Positions 47,773 through 59,310 of a stretch of 64,000 nucleotides of DNA are shown here, piece by piece. The notes under the pieces were generated by a model that saw only the letters and a list, made by a program, of their open reading frames with translations, was not told the origin of the DNA and did no database searches. Numbering within the stretch: the stretch's first letter is position 1; the number at the start of each line of letters is the position of its first letter. The position numbers and the translations under genes are program-made. The stretch comes from Chelydra serpentina (Eukaryota; Chordata; Testudines; Chelydridae). Location: assembly GCA_037349315.1 (NCBI GenBank), contig JBAIAC010000026.1:26317501-26381500 (forward strand). Reading direction: 5' to 3'.

Positions 47773-48195
47773 TTAGAGATGGTCGGGTTTTTTGAATAAA
47801 AGTGTTTTAATTGTAAAATGCCATTAGCTGTTACGGTGAACATATTTCCCATTTAGGAAAAAAAAATCAAAATTGTCAAACCATCCTGCTTTGACATTTT
47901 CAGAATGAAAAGTTCCAAGTTTGGGGCCAAAATTACTTTTCATCTGAATTTTAAATTCTAGTTTAAAAGAGAAAACAATAAAATAATAGTAATGAAAAAG
48001 GTCAAAATTAAAATGAATCAAAATATTCTGATTGAGCTGATCTAATTTTTTTTTGGGGGGGGTGAGAGGGTGGAAGGATTTTCTATTCACAAAAATTTTG
48101 AAGATTCACCTTTTGTCCAGATTTGGGATACAAACAATTTTCAAAATCTTAAAAATGATCAGAGAATGGGAAAAACAGTTCCCACCCAGCTCTAA
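47773..48195. mobile_element. AT-rich element with TTAGAG-type termini
   Basis: The left end TTAGAGATGGTCGGG pairs with the reverse complement of the right end, CCCACCCAGCTCTAA (TTAGAGCTGGGTGGG). The interior is rich in AAAATTG and TTTTGAAA words with a T9/G8 tract at 48047-48062. Same family type as 35918-36305. No coding frame is credible. Confidence 0.5.
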
Positions 48196-48524
48196 TAAGG
48201 AGTCTGTTCATATGAGAAGAGTGAGACCCACTAAGCTGGGAGTAAATCCCTAGGAGAGGGCACTCACCAGCTACCAGGATAATTGTATACCTGCATCAGT
48301 GTGAGAAAACAGCCACTGAAGGAGAACTTGAGAGGTCAGGAACCAGATGGTTTATCTTGTTGTGTGGTTTCTTTTAAGAAAAAGAAGCACTCTAGCTGCT
48401 TAGGCCTCAGAAAAGGCACATCTTAGCCCAAACAGTCATGTTTTTATATATTAAAGTTGAAAAGGATGAGAAAGAGACACTAGCTCATGAGTGATCCCTT
48501 CGGATACTCTCTCTTTACCCTTGG
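48196..48524. other. Non-coding DNA, nothing recognised
   Basis: Nothing identified between two palindromic elements. Confidence 0.4.
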
Positions 48525-48905
48525 TAAAAGATGGAGTAGCTCTCAAAGAAGGACACCCATGGCTGTTGTTCAAAATTAGAGAGCGAATATAAACTTTGCA
48601 GAGTACATGCTACAGCAACTAAATCTGTCTCTCCCAAAGTGGGCACAAAAATAACCCTGTTAGCCAAAATCGGCCAAATTGTGATTTTGGTTACATCTGT
48701 GAAACTCACATAAAATATAACAAGAAAGAATTTAATCTTCTTGGTTAACAAAAGGACTATTTTTGTGCCTGTGCTCAGAAAGGGAAAAGACAGATTTAAC
48801 TGCTGTAGCATGTGCTGTGAATGGATTAATTTCTCTCTATAGTTTTGAAAAACAGCTTTACTGCCATCCATTGAAAGCCATTTCTCTGTACTTTAGGCAA
48901 GCAAC
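48525..48905. mobile_element. Long imperfect palindrome, probable MITE
   Basis: The left arm contains TACATGCTACAGCAACTAAA and TCTGTCTCTCCC, then GGCACAAAAATAACCCTGTTAG. The right arm, reverse complemented, gives CACATGCTACAGCAGTTAAA, TCTGTCTTTTCCC and GGCACAAAAATAGTCCTTTTG in the same order. Arms of about 130-150 bp flank an AT-rich centre of about 80 bp. Outer ends also match, TTGGTAAAAG against TTGCCTAAAG. The 118-codon minus-strand frame across it is a by-product and has no domain. No duplication was identified. Confidence 0.6.
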
Positions 48906-50654
48906 ACTGTACTGGAGAAAAATACCTCCATCCCTGAACACTTTCTTGGACAACTTGAATGAGCTAATCATTCTTCTAATTAAGTCACCAGGTTCTGTTT
49001 GGAAACTCATGATCATCTTCTATAGATGAGGGTATACATGAAAACTTGCTCTCTCTGTGATTTAACAATCTCTTGATTAATTTCCATTTATATCTGAGAC
49101 AAATAATGAAAAGGCTTAAAGGTAGCTCTACATGTGTTCACTTCTTTACTGATTCTGCTAAAAGGATTTTAAATGAAAGTTAATAGAAAACTACTGTGGA
49201 TGAGCTATATAAAGCCATTATTTACCACCAACGCTATTGTCCGGAGTACACCACTTAGCAACTTTCTTTTCAACATGACTTTTCTATTCCAATTCAAGAT
49301 CCTGATAAAAAAAATCAGATAAGCATGTGATAAACTCTAAGCATGTGAGTAGTGCTATTGAAGTCAATGGGTCTGCTCACATGTTTAACGTTAGGCACAT
49401 ACTTATGTAGTTTGCCGGCTGAAGGCCTAAAGCAGCATTTGGGATATAGAACAACATATATGCACAATTCAATTCATGAAGCAATTCATGAAATGAATGC
49501 TGTAATGTGTTTCATAGGGGTTTTAAATAAACCAACCTTTAAATTCAGTTGGAGATTCCAGACTGATGACCTTGACTATCCAAGTGGGAACTGCCCCTAG
49601 ATAGCCTTTCCTTACCATGTAGCTTCTCCCTCTCCTTCACAAGTCTTGGGACATGCCTTCTTACCTCAGATATCTTTTGGGGGTCCCAAAACTTGTTTGT
49701 TAGGGAAAGGTGGCAGATATTAGAAGACAAGGAACACTAGCTAGAAGAAGTAGGCTTGCTGATGTACCAACCTCTGGACATACATTCTTGATATTCAGCC
49801 TTCAACCCACAGCTCAGTTAAGTGGGCCTAATATTAAATATTATTTTGTTTTCAGAGATCTAGCAATGAATTTACAATTTGCTGCACATGGCAAACTTTG
49901 GTACATATTTGACTTGAGTTCATGCACACAGCCCCCATTGATCTGTTACTATAGTGGATACTTGTTGTGAATCTAAAATGTTTCTATAAGGCAGAACTAA
50001 TAGCTGTCATGCTCTTCTGAAGGAGAGGATATTCTAGAACTAATTGAAAGTGTGATTTTTTTTAATTGAGCTTTATCTTCTGATGATTGTTTCATGCACC
50101 TTAAAACAAAACTATCAAATTAGGTGCTCTTGCCTATTGAGTAAACTGAATGTTGATAGTTCCTTCCCTCCAAAGAACACAAGGTGGGTTATAGATAAAC
50201 ATGTTGGGATTTTCTTTTTCTTCTTGAAAAATGTTTTAGCCCTCTCGTAAGTCTCTGTTGCTAATTATTTTGAGTTGTTTTTAATTATGAACTATTGCTT
50301 ATATATTCATAAATTTCAAGGCTAGCAGGGATCGTTATACAGGAGATCGTTGTGATTCTTTGTTGATCTCCTGTATAACATAGGGCATAGAACTCGCCCA
50401 AAATAATTCTTAGACCATATCTTTTAGAAAAACATCCATTCTTAATTTTAAAACTGCCAGATATGAAGAATCCACCATAGTCCTTAGCAAAGTATTTCAT
50501 GGTTAATTACCCTCACTGTAAAACATGTATGTCTTATTTCCAGTCTGATTCTGTCTAGCTTCAAGTTCCAGCCATTTGATCACATTATAATTTTCTCTGC
50601 TACACTGAAAAGCCTAGTATTAGATATGTTTCCCAATGTGGGTACTTATAAACT
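48906..50654. other. Non-coding DNA with one old palindromic relic
   Basis: 49335-49400 reads CATGTGAGTAGTGCTATTGAAGTCAATGGG then GTCTGCTCACATG, an eroded hairpin around GAAGTCAATGGG. No gene recognised. Confidence 0.4.
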
Positions 50655-51310
50655 TAAGAACATAAGAAAATAACATAAGAACTGCCATACTGGGTCAGAC
50701 CAAAGGTCCATCTAGCCCAGTATCCTGTCTTCCGACAGTGGCCAATGCCAAGTGCCCCAGAGGGAATGAACAGAACAGGTAATCATCAAGTAATCCATCC
50801 CCTGTCGCCCATTCCCAACTTCTGGCAAACAGAGGCTAGGGACATCATCCCTACCCATCCTGGCTAATAGCCATTGGTTCCTCCATGAACTTATCTAATT
50901 CTTTTTTTAAACCCTGTTATAGTCTTGGCTTCACAACATTCCCCAGCAAAGAGTTCCACTGACTGTGGATTGTGTGGAAAAACAAACACATTTCATTTTG
51001 TTCGTTTTAAACCAGCTGCCTATTAATTTCAGTTGGTGACCCATAGTTCTAGTGTTTTGAGAAGGAGTAAATAACACTTCCTTATTTACTTTCTCCACAC
51101 CAGTCATGATTTTGTAGACCTCAATCATATCCACTCTTAATCATCTCTTTTCCAAGCTGAAAAGTCCCAGTCTTATAATTTTTGTTGCCTTTTTCTGAAC
51201 CTTTTCCAATATATATTTTTTTGAGATGGAGCGACCACATCTGCACGCAGTATTCAAGATGTGGGCATACCATGGATTTATATAGAGGCAGTATGATATT
51301 TTCTGGCATC
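50655..51310 (-). mobile_element. CR1 LINE, 3' end (5'-truncated), minus strand
   Basis: Plus-strand landmarks ACTGGGTCAGACCAAAGGTC, CATCTAGCCCAGTATCCTGT, GTGCCCCAGAGGGAATGAAC and CAGAGGCTAGGGACATCATC are the inverted CR1 3' UTR also seen at 33445-33668. Upstream on the minus strand is the end of the reverse-transcriptase frame. This is a better-preserved 3' UTR than the copy at 18.2 kb. The 5' truncation lies at about 51.3 kb. Confidence 0.85.
50931..51310 (-). pseudogene. CR1 reverse transcriptase C-terminus, decayed
   Basis: The minus strand encodes ILPLYKSMVCPHLEYCVQMW, the conserved CR1 block, then LHLKK, and further on [20 protein letters not shown]. The stretch between LHLKK and IEVYKI, normally holding the YEERLKxLGLFSLExRR region, is shortened and scrambled, which shows frameshifts and small deletions. 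The two pieces are in different frames near 51125. Dead copy. Confidence 0.75.
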
Positions 51311-52591
51311 ACAGGAATTTTACTGGGACAGGATAATGGTGAAAGAAGCTTGCAATTCATGAGTGATTTTAGACCATCTTCTCTGCTGCTGATAGGAACT
51401 CACTAGGCACTTAACCGCATAGAATGGGAGGAAGTGAAATGTCCCGCCCTGATATGGTACCCCATAGGCAGAATTGAGAAGAACATTCTGGCTCATTGAG
51501 TCCTCAGAAGAGTATGGGACAGGTTGTCCCCTCTGTCTACTTACCTAGAGATATCGTCTGGGGTCTGGAAGATGTTGTGATATTCTATCCCACTCTGCTC
51601 CAGTATCTTCAGGATTGACTGGAGAGCTAGGCCATCAGGCTTACCTTAACCCTACAGAGATACTGTAAAGGCCTGTTTTTGGAAGCGAAGACAGATATTG
51701 AATTAAGGTGATATTTGTGTTCTCTGGTGACCATACAATAGGAAAAGAAGAATCTCTGAATATGATTACTCTCTGAGATGTTAGTCTACATTAAAAATGA
51801 ACCTGTATTATGCCTCATATAAAATATGAAAAATACATAGTCTCCCAGCAAGGATGTCATAATATATTTACATACATGTGAAGATGCTTTGTGGTTCCTA
51901 AAAAGGGTAGATCAGATGAAAAGAGGTAAACCTATTTTTTCATTCTACACATAAGCAAGTGGCCAAAAATCTGAACTCCTGGTCAACCTCAATTAACTTA
52001 GATAGATGCATTCAATACAAAATGTATCTAGTTGCGAGAACAATCAATTTGTAGTGATGTTTTTCAATAAGGAAGTCGGACATGATTTTTATTGAATCTG
52101 GCTCATATTCAACAAGTTATGAGAATTTTTCATTTTTTCAATTGAAAACAAGAAATTGCAATAAATATCACTCAGTAATCACTTCATAACCACGTGTACA
52201 TTCAACATACACATGCTGTGTTTCACTACTCACTCACATACTTATTTCTTTTTCACAAAGACTAACCATTGTACACTGTTATTAATTACATGACATACAA
52301 TAATGTTCAATGTTCCACAGGAAAATAAAATGTGTATTGCAACCACTCAAGTCATAAGCAGAGTTCCTTGGTGTATACCCTGCTTTTAAACAGCAGAAAT
52401 ATCTCTTTTGTCTCCCTGTGGCAATAAGTTACATCTTCTGGGAGTTGCAAGGGATTTTTCCTCATTTTCTGAATGGTGTGGAACATAGTGGGTACATTTC
52501 TAAACTAGGCCAAATTAATTCCTGATGTATCTATACTTAACTCTATGGCTCTACATCAGAGATGAATATGTCCCATTATCTTTTGCTAGAG
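51311..52591. other. Non-coding DNA, nothing recognised
   Basis: No gene or repeat that I can name. Confidence 0.45.
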
Positions 52592-52752
52592 CAGAGCTTC
52601 CCAGACTTAGCTCTCAGCTTGTTCAGGGTAAGCGCTTGGCAGGCCATGAGATTCTTTGTTTACCTGAGCGTCCGCAGGTACGGCTGCTCGCAGCTCCCAG
52701 TGGCCACGGTTCGCTGTTCCCGGCCAATGGGTGCTGCGGGAAGCGGTGCAGG
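52592..52752 (+). mobile_element. GC-rich hAT-like element (copy 3, truncated)
   Basis: Begins CAGAGCTTCCCAGACTTAGC, then GGTAAGCGCTTGGCAGGCC, TTGTTTACCTGAGCGTCCGC, CGCAGCTCCCAGTGGCCACG and CCGGCCAATGGGTGCTGCGG. The order matches copy 1 at 6179-6519 and the inverse of copy 2. It breaks off after GCGGTGCAGG, so the right half is missing. Confidence 0.6.
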
Positions 52753-55700
52753 CTTTCCAACCTTAATAATGTTTTAAACATAGTTTTTGTGGGTAATTGT
52801 ATATTAAGTAACATAAGATCTGGCAGCAGTATTGTTCTGGCAACTGTATTAGTTTTTTAAACCACGCATAGCCCTCCCCCGATCAAATTTTTTAAATCCA
52901 TATATATATCTTTTTAACTAATGGGAATTCTTTTTCCTTTTAAACCTGTTCCAAGAGGCAGGAACTTGTACTGAAATTGAAATTGGAGAAATGTTCCTTT
53001 TAATTTTAATTTTAAAGCATCAGCTGAATTACTGATACTAATCCCTCTATTTTTTATTTGCTTTAAAAGTTTACATAGTTTTATATAAAATTTCAATATG
53101 CAGTATTTAAAGAATATTTATATACTGTAAGCACAGCAGATTTGTTACCAGACTGTGCTGCAATAGTAAGCTTTCAGGATATAACACAAATGTCACACAC
53201 TTCCCCCTTTACCTACTTTCCTTTGCCTAGTAATTCATCATTTAAAGTGTCATTTTCAAGACAATGGGATTCTGAAGGCATAATATGGTCCAAAGACTGG
53301 CTGTTAGCCAGCAACTTCTCTGTCTCCTGGAACTGGTAATACAGGTTTTTTTCTTGGTAAGAATATTATTGAATTCTATATAGATGACTATATCAGAATT
53401 ACAATGTGAACATTAAAGGTCACACTGAAATATAGTAGAGAGATGAGGCATTCAATAATAAATAGAAACATATATTGCATGTGAAATTAGAGTGAGAGGA
53501 GTGGGTTAAAACATTACTTCCACTTAATGCTGAAAGTCTCTAAGAGGCATCTTGGAAAAATAGACTACATGCATAGTGGTTTCGTCATGATTTCCAAAAC
53601 GTATTTATTTTAGGGTTTCATTACAGCCTCAAAACCAGAGCTTCCAAAATATATGCTGAGATTCATAAATATTTTGATAGTAAGTAGCTGAGCCCACTTT
53701 CAAGGGAACTTGAGCCTATTTATGGTTTTTGTGAAACTCGTGGTGTTGATAGACCCATCTGAACTTCACTTTGAATCTAAATCTAAGAAACTTTATACGG
53801 AGCCCTGTTTATCAAAACTGCTTATAAAGTTGAAAAAAATCACAAAATAAATACTGAAAACAACTATATTAATCAGCACTCAGTGGGAGCTTCATGGACA
53901 TATGACACATGCCCACTTCCCCCTTAACGTATCATTTTTTTCTAAAATCTTATAGAATCAAATGTTTTGGACCTGTTACAACTAATCAGACCATTTGTGT
54001 GGTTTCGATAGGACTAAATTCTGTGCTTGTTGAAATCAGTGGGATTTTTGCCATTAACTCTCATAAGAGTAGGATCATATCCAAAATAATTGAAAGAAAT
54101 TTTTTGCAATTTACATTCACTGGCAACTCTCTAGGGAAGTTTTAATGGATTTATTATGGTGAGTGTCAAGCTGAATTTTACTGTCAGGAATTATTGTCCT
54201 GGTCCTCATTTGATCAGGCAATTGTTACTGCCACACTTACATGCTGCTAGGAGGAAATATGAGCCATGATAAATAGCAAGTTATTTAGATAACTAGATTA
54301 TGTTTCCATTTGATCTCATCCAATACTAGCACAAGTATGTTAATGGACACTCTTTGTATGTGTTAGCCCAGTCTTGTAGCTAATGGAGTTTTATATTAGA
54401 CAGGCTATCTAGCCAACATATATTGATAAGAAGTAAGCATTAATATACCACTAATGCAAAGAACTGTTGTACAAGACTATGCCAGGGGAGTATAGGATAA
54501 TAGTAAATTCTCTCAAGTGAATTAACACAATGGGAATATCTACTGCCGTTAGATCCCAGTGCAGATTTCAAAAGCATAACACTTTCCACCTGGGTAACTC
54601 ATGTACGTCTCAGACTGGCTTTAGGACCCACCTCCACCAATTTGATTCCAGTAATGCTCCTACTCATGTGCAGATTTTAGCAAGCTGAATTGTGCAGGTC
54701 TTATATATGAAGGGGAAGATAGCTAGTGGTTTATGCAAATTTGAAAAAAGAGACCAAGCGAAGGTGAAGTTTAGCTTGCTAAAGAAAATGAAATCAAATC
54801 AGCTTTCTCAAGAGATAATAGTGATTCAAAACAGACACTTTTTTAATGCAAACTCAATACTTTTAGTCCAGCTGATCCTAAGAAAAGACCTTTTCATTAA
54901 GGATTATCTGTCTCCTTTGCACAAACATTATTGAAGATTAATGAATGTAATGAAAAGCCCCATGTAAGCATCAAACTAAGAATTCTGTTGCTAAGACAGG
55001 ACAGCAGACTTTCTTTATTGAAATCACACTGTTACCATATGCTTCTAATCCTGAGCAGGTGACCATATTGTTTAACAAATAACTGTTTAGTATATCGGAA
55101 TGGTGAGCTCATAAAAGACTTGGCATGTGTTTCTTGGCAAGGAAGAAAGTGAAAGTAAAGAAGAATAGAGAATTGCAGTAGAGTTTTTCAAAGATGTTGC
55201 TATAGGGGGAAAAATGTGCGAAACAAGTTGCAGGGTTCCATTACTGTAATATTGTATCAGAAGCTGCTCACTTATTAGCCATCCAAATTGCTGTTATTTA
55301 CTACTCTTACCATTCATATTTTCCTTTTGATTCAGTTTCAAAGTTTCCCTCTACAGACACACTTTGCTACTTGTAAAGTGAATTAGGTGCTAATGAAAGG
55401 TGCTGAATGACATCCCCAGAGATGGAAGTACTCTATCCCCATAAAAGATGTAGCTTTGGTATTAGCAGTAACAGCTTCACCAGCAACTTATCTGAATATT
55501 GTTCTCACCTGTTGTTTTCAGCAATATGTCTAATTTTAAGCGAGGGTGGCACATCGCATAATTTGTCCCTAGATGTTGTTTCAAACAAAGCTTCATGTTG
55601 GAAATACATTTGTTAATGCACAAAGATTTCTATTTGCTTAGTGTTAATAACAATAATACTGTGCTCAGCTCTAGGACTTTCCATGTGAAGATTTTCAAAC

Positions 55701-57269
55701 AATGAGGCTTCATAAAACTCCTATTGGATGGTGAGTAGAGGCCTCTACTCAGTAGTGTTTTTGGTGGACGACACTTCAGACAGGCTTCCATACCACAGGA
55801 AATTACCACCCAAGGCAAAGCAAGGCTGAATGGATCCAGGCCCCCCATCTCTTAAAAACTGCTTCTATCTGGGAGAAAACCTGAGATTTTTCTACCCAGA
55901 GGATAAGCGTGGAGGGAGAGAAGTGAAGAAGAGAAAGAATGGGGGGAAAGGGGAAATATACCTCAAGTTTAATCAAACACATATCACCTATAGCTGTAAT
56001 AAAAGACTACCCTGAGGTAAAAGCAATTCCTTCAGTTGTGCATGTTGCTCTCAAGTTCAGGAATTTACCTCAATGTCAGGAGCTGTGTTTTTCACATTGC
56101 GTAATATTTTACTTCCCGTGTTCCAGAAGGCAGTTAGCATTTGTAATCTGAAAATAGATCATTAAATCTCTTCCCCTCTCCCAAACTTTACAATAATAAA
56201 AGATTTCAGACTCCAATATTTAAGAAAAAAAGGTGAAGCTTAAGGAGAGCAAGAGAAGGAGTTTAAGTGGGATGGGAATCGTTGTAGCAAGAAATAGCAG
56301 TTTAACACTTAACTGTATTTCCATATTTTTCTAGATTCAAGTTTACACCTTAATGACCTGTGAATTTTTTCAAGAGATTAGTATTATTTATTTTATAGTA
56401 TATATCTATGACACAGCGAAATGTTTAAGGTAATGCTCCATTGACCCTGATCTTTAGTTTGAAAAGAAATGCTCTATTGGTTTCAATCATTCAAAATGCT
56501 TTCCGCCCCCCCCACCTTTCCCTTGTACAAGAACAAACTCAGTTATGCCCAACCTCTGCTGTCACATTGTAGTACTGGTGATTTTTTTCAGGCTATTGTA
56601 AGAAAATGTAATATTATAGCAGTATTTAAATCTATATAGTTACACTGACTGGGCTTAATGAATCCAATTACTCTCACAATTAAGAAGCAGGGGGGGGGGA
56701 AAGAAAAATGAATTGTTTCTTAGTCATACTGAATACACGTTTACCTGTTTAAAATGCTCTGCTAGCAGAAGAGCATGAATGTTAAGATTAAAAAACATCC
56801 TAATATAACTGTTTTTATTCCATATGCCATTTTACTATCATTATTTGTGCCTATTCCTTTTCCAGTCCAGGGCAGAAAAAGTACTAAATGCTGACTATAC
56901 AATCTTATCTTTTCAAAGTATTCTAGCAGAATAATGGACGTATATTTTTACTATCAATCCAGATAATCTGTAGGAATGGATTTTGAAAAATCTGTATTGT
57001 TTTATGTCATGAGGCCATCATTGGTTTTCAAAGATGTGACAAATGAGATTTTGATAAAAGTATATCAGCATCCCTCAAACTCTTGGTCACTCAGTCATAC
57101 ATGTTGTGAAGCAACATTAAACAAACAACCACCACCAGCCAAAACAACCCCCCCAAACCAACCAATCAAAAACAAAAAGCAAACAAACAAAAAGTGAATA
57201 TTGTATATACAACTGAATCGACTATTAAAGGAATAAAGAACCCCTTGAAAAGCAACACAGAAAGTGAAG
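52753..57269. other. Long non-coding stretch, mostly unrecognised
   Basis: About 4.5 kb of AT-rich DNA. At 54010-54080, GTTGAAATCAGTGGGATTTTTGCC is a relic of the ancient 'GAAGTCAATGGGA' class. At 56691-56699 there is a short G run. A CAAA/ACC-rich low-complexity tract spans 57114-57196. No coding signal. Confidence 0.45.
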
Positions 57270-57470
57270 ATTTTCAAGAGTGATTTTGGGTGCCCAGTTT
57301 TTAAGTTCTCAGCTTGAGACATCTTAAAGGAACCTTACTTCCATTGGGTGGATGCTCAGAGCTTTCTGAAAATCAGGTCTCTTTAAGATCTATGACATGC
57401 ACTGAGGTACACAAAACTGAGGTTCACAAAATCATGGATTACTTTTGAAAATCTTGGACAAAGACCCCAA
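57270..57470. repeat. Diverged interspersed repeat ('gggtgcccagtttt' type)
   Basis: TTTGGGTGCCCAGTTTTTAA, GGTGGATGCTCAGAGCTTTC and GAAAATCAGGTC recall an old hairpin repeat with 'ttgggcaccca...gaaaatcagg' landmarks. The call is by recall and the copy is weak. Confidence 0.35.
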
Positions 57471-57543
57471 TCTTGCATAAATTAAGAGCTTGTCTTCACT
57501 GCAACAATTAGCTCAAGTTACTCCACTTGAGTTAGCCAAGGGG

Positions 57544-57782
57544 GATGTCTACACCTCACAGGCTATATTGGCATAGCTCTGTCACTGTTGCTATGATGGC
57601 ATAACCATAGAGTGTAGAAGCAGCCTAAACTGACCGAAGGGATTTTTCCATCAGTCCAAGCGACAATAGCTATGTCGACGGGAGGAGTGAGGGAGGGGGG
57701 GAGTTATAGGCTCATGCATGTTTGTTTTTCACACTTGTCTGATGTAGCTATGTTGACCTAACTTGTAAGTGTAGACCGGGCC
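57544..57782. mobile_element. TCTACAC-type non-autonomous element, inner copy A
   Basis: Starts GATGTCTACACCTCACAGGC and ends AACTTGTAAGTGTAGACCGG, so TCTACAC faces GTGTAGAC. The interior has GCTATGTCGACGGGAGGAGT, and TAGCTATGTTGACCTAACTT near the end. It resembles the class I know from turtles with 'gtctacact...agtgtagacc' termini. Confidence 0.5.
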
Positions 57783-57811
57783 AATGTTGTTGAAGCACTG
57801 TTCTGTAAACA

Positions 57812-57929
57812 TAGCTGTGTCTACACTGGGGTTTATGTTGGCATAGGTATGTTAGTTAGGCATTTGTTTTTTCACACCTCTGATTGACTTAGCTATGCCA
57901 ATATAAAACTTTCAAGTGTAGGCCACGCC
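57812..57929. mobile_element. TCTACAC-type non-autonomous element, inner copy B
   Basis: Reads AGCTGTGTCTACACTGGGGT to TTCAAGTGTAGGCCACGCC, with GGCATAGGTATG facing CTTAGCTATGCCAA, so it is a partial inverted repeat. It is shorter than copy A and probably internally deleted. Confidence 0.5.
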
Positions 57930-58186
57930 TTAATTGAGTGAGAGCGACCACACATTGACACTAGACTGGAACTACTCAGAGTAATTTGATTAGCAGCACA
58001 GAGTGATTGGATTATAATTATCAAAGTGATGGGATTAGCAGTGGATGGGTTGAACTGCTGCATTCCCACTGCATTATTAGCTCAAGTATCAGTAGCCCGC
58101 AAGCTTCTCCATGACTGACCAGCCAGCTTGAGTTTAAAGTACTATTGAATTCAAGCTAGAGATTTTCCTGTGTGTGGACAAGGTTA

Positions 58187-59141
58187 CGAGCAAAACTCAA
58201 GTTATAGCTCAAACCAAAAATGCAATGGAGATAGGTCCTTCCACAGATGTGGAACGTTACAACTGAGAGCAGTCCCAGTGAACTCAGAGTATTCTGATTG
58301 TATTCAAACATATGAAGCAGAGTAAGAAAGATAGAGAACAACAAAATAAATAATAAAATACCATCCAAGTAAAGGGCCCAGACTGCTGTCCTTTGATTTT
58401 AATGGGAGTTTTGCCTAGATATATTTTATAGCACTTTGACCATACTGTGCTGCATTGTTAACCTTTACACGATTCTTAATGAAATAGGATGAAGTGAAGC
58501 AACATATATACACCTGACAGTACAAGGAAAAGCAAATTGATCAGCCTACTCAAATTAGTATATCTGATTTCCCTTACCAAGAATCCTGGGAAGTGTATGT
58601 ATTGTACTAAAAACATGATGACATTTTATAAGGATTCAAATGAATGTTAGTTGTTGTCTAAAATACTAGCCAAAAGCATCACTCATTTTCCAAGATGTGA
58701 TACTACATATAAAAATGCAGCACTGTCATACCCATTATTTGACACTCTTCTGTTCAGGGGACCTAGTTCTGTGCTGTCAAAACTCCATGGATGGCAATAG
58801 AGTTACCTAGTGGGTAATTTGGTGCATGGTGTGAAATTAAGCTTTCTAAAAGTAACCGACTTTTTTATGCTTATGTGAAAACCCTTCTGAGATAATCCTT
58901 TGTGAATCAGAAAAGTAACACACTGAGGTTGGTTTTCTGTTGCTCTGTTCCTTGGCAGACATTTATAACAGTGCAAAGTTGTATACAACGCCACCAAATC
59001 AGAATAGTAGACCTTTACACTTTGGGTATAAATGCCTGTGCAAGCTGCAAGGCTACAAAGAGTCATGCCCATTTATATGGTAATGGTGATGTACGAATTC
59101 TTCACAGTGGAATGTGAATTCTCAAGTTAAATAAAATTTCC
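58187..59141. other. Non-coding DNA, nothing recognised
   Basis: A weak TTTTAATGGGAGTTTTGCCT relic lies at 58398-58417. No gene. Confidence 0.4.
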
Positions 59142-59155
59142 CAGCATATTATATG
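59142..59155. repeat. Target-site duplication, left copy (14 bp)
   Basis: CAGCATATTATATG, repeated exactly at 59297-59310. Confidence 0.85.
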
Positions 59156-59296
59156 GTCAAAATGGGTGAGGTAATATTTTGACTGGACCAAATTCTGTGT
59201 CTCTCAGCAACAGAAGTTGTCCAATAAAAGATATTACCTTGCCCAACTTGTCTCTCTAATATCCTGGGACCAACATGGCTACAACTACACTGCATG
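59156..59296 (-). mobile_element. Hairpin retroelement fragment with Penelope-type terminus
   Basis: A 141-bp insert between exact 14-bp duplications. GGGTGAGGTAATATTTTGAC and the downstream AAAAGATATTACCTTGCCC are inverted arms, as are GGACCAAATTCTG and CAGAAGTTGTCC. The distal end, CCAACATGGCTACAACTACA, resembles the inverse of the terminus at 26871 (GTGTAGTAGCCGTGTTAGTC). The duplication length fits target-primed retrotransposition rather than a DNA transposon. Class: probably Penelope-like or a non-autonomous derivative; no coding. Confidence 0.65.
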
Positions 59297-59310
59297 CAGC
59301 ATATTATATG
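59297..59310. repeat. Target-site duplication, right copy (14 bp)
   Basis: Exact repeat of 59142-59155. Confidence 0.85.

Larger units (their letters stand above)
57488..58186. mobile_element. Outer DNA element, split by nested insertions
   Basis: The left edge GAGCTTGTCTTCACTGCAAC and the inverse of the right edge (CCTTGTCCACACACAG from CTGTGTGTGGACAAGG) are similar. AGCTCAAGTTACTCCACTTG lies inside the left edge, and GCTTGAGTTTAAAG inside the right. Two elements with TCTACAC-type ends (57544-57782 and 57812-57929) occupy the middle, so I read this as an older element interrupted by younger ones. The interpretation is inferential. Confidence 0.4.

Noticed and set aside
48515..48871. 118-codon minus-strand frame
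   Set aside because: It lies across the imperfect palindrome, has no recognisable domain, and overlaps an opposite-strand frame made by the other arm.
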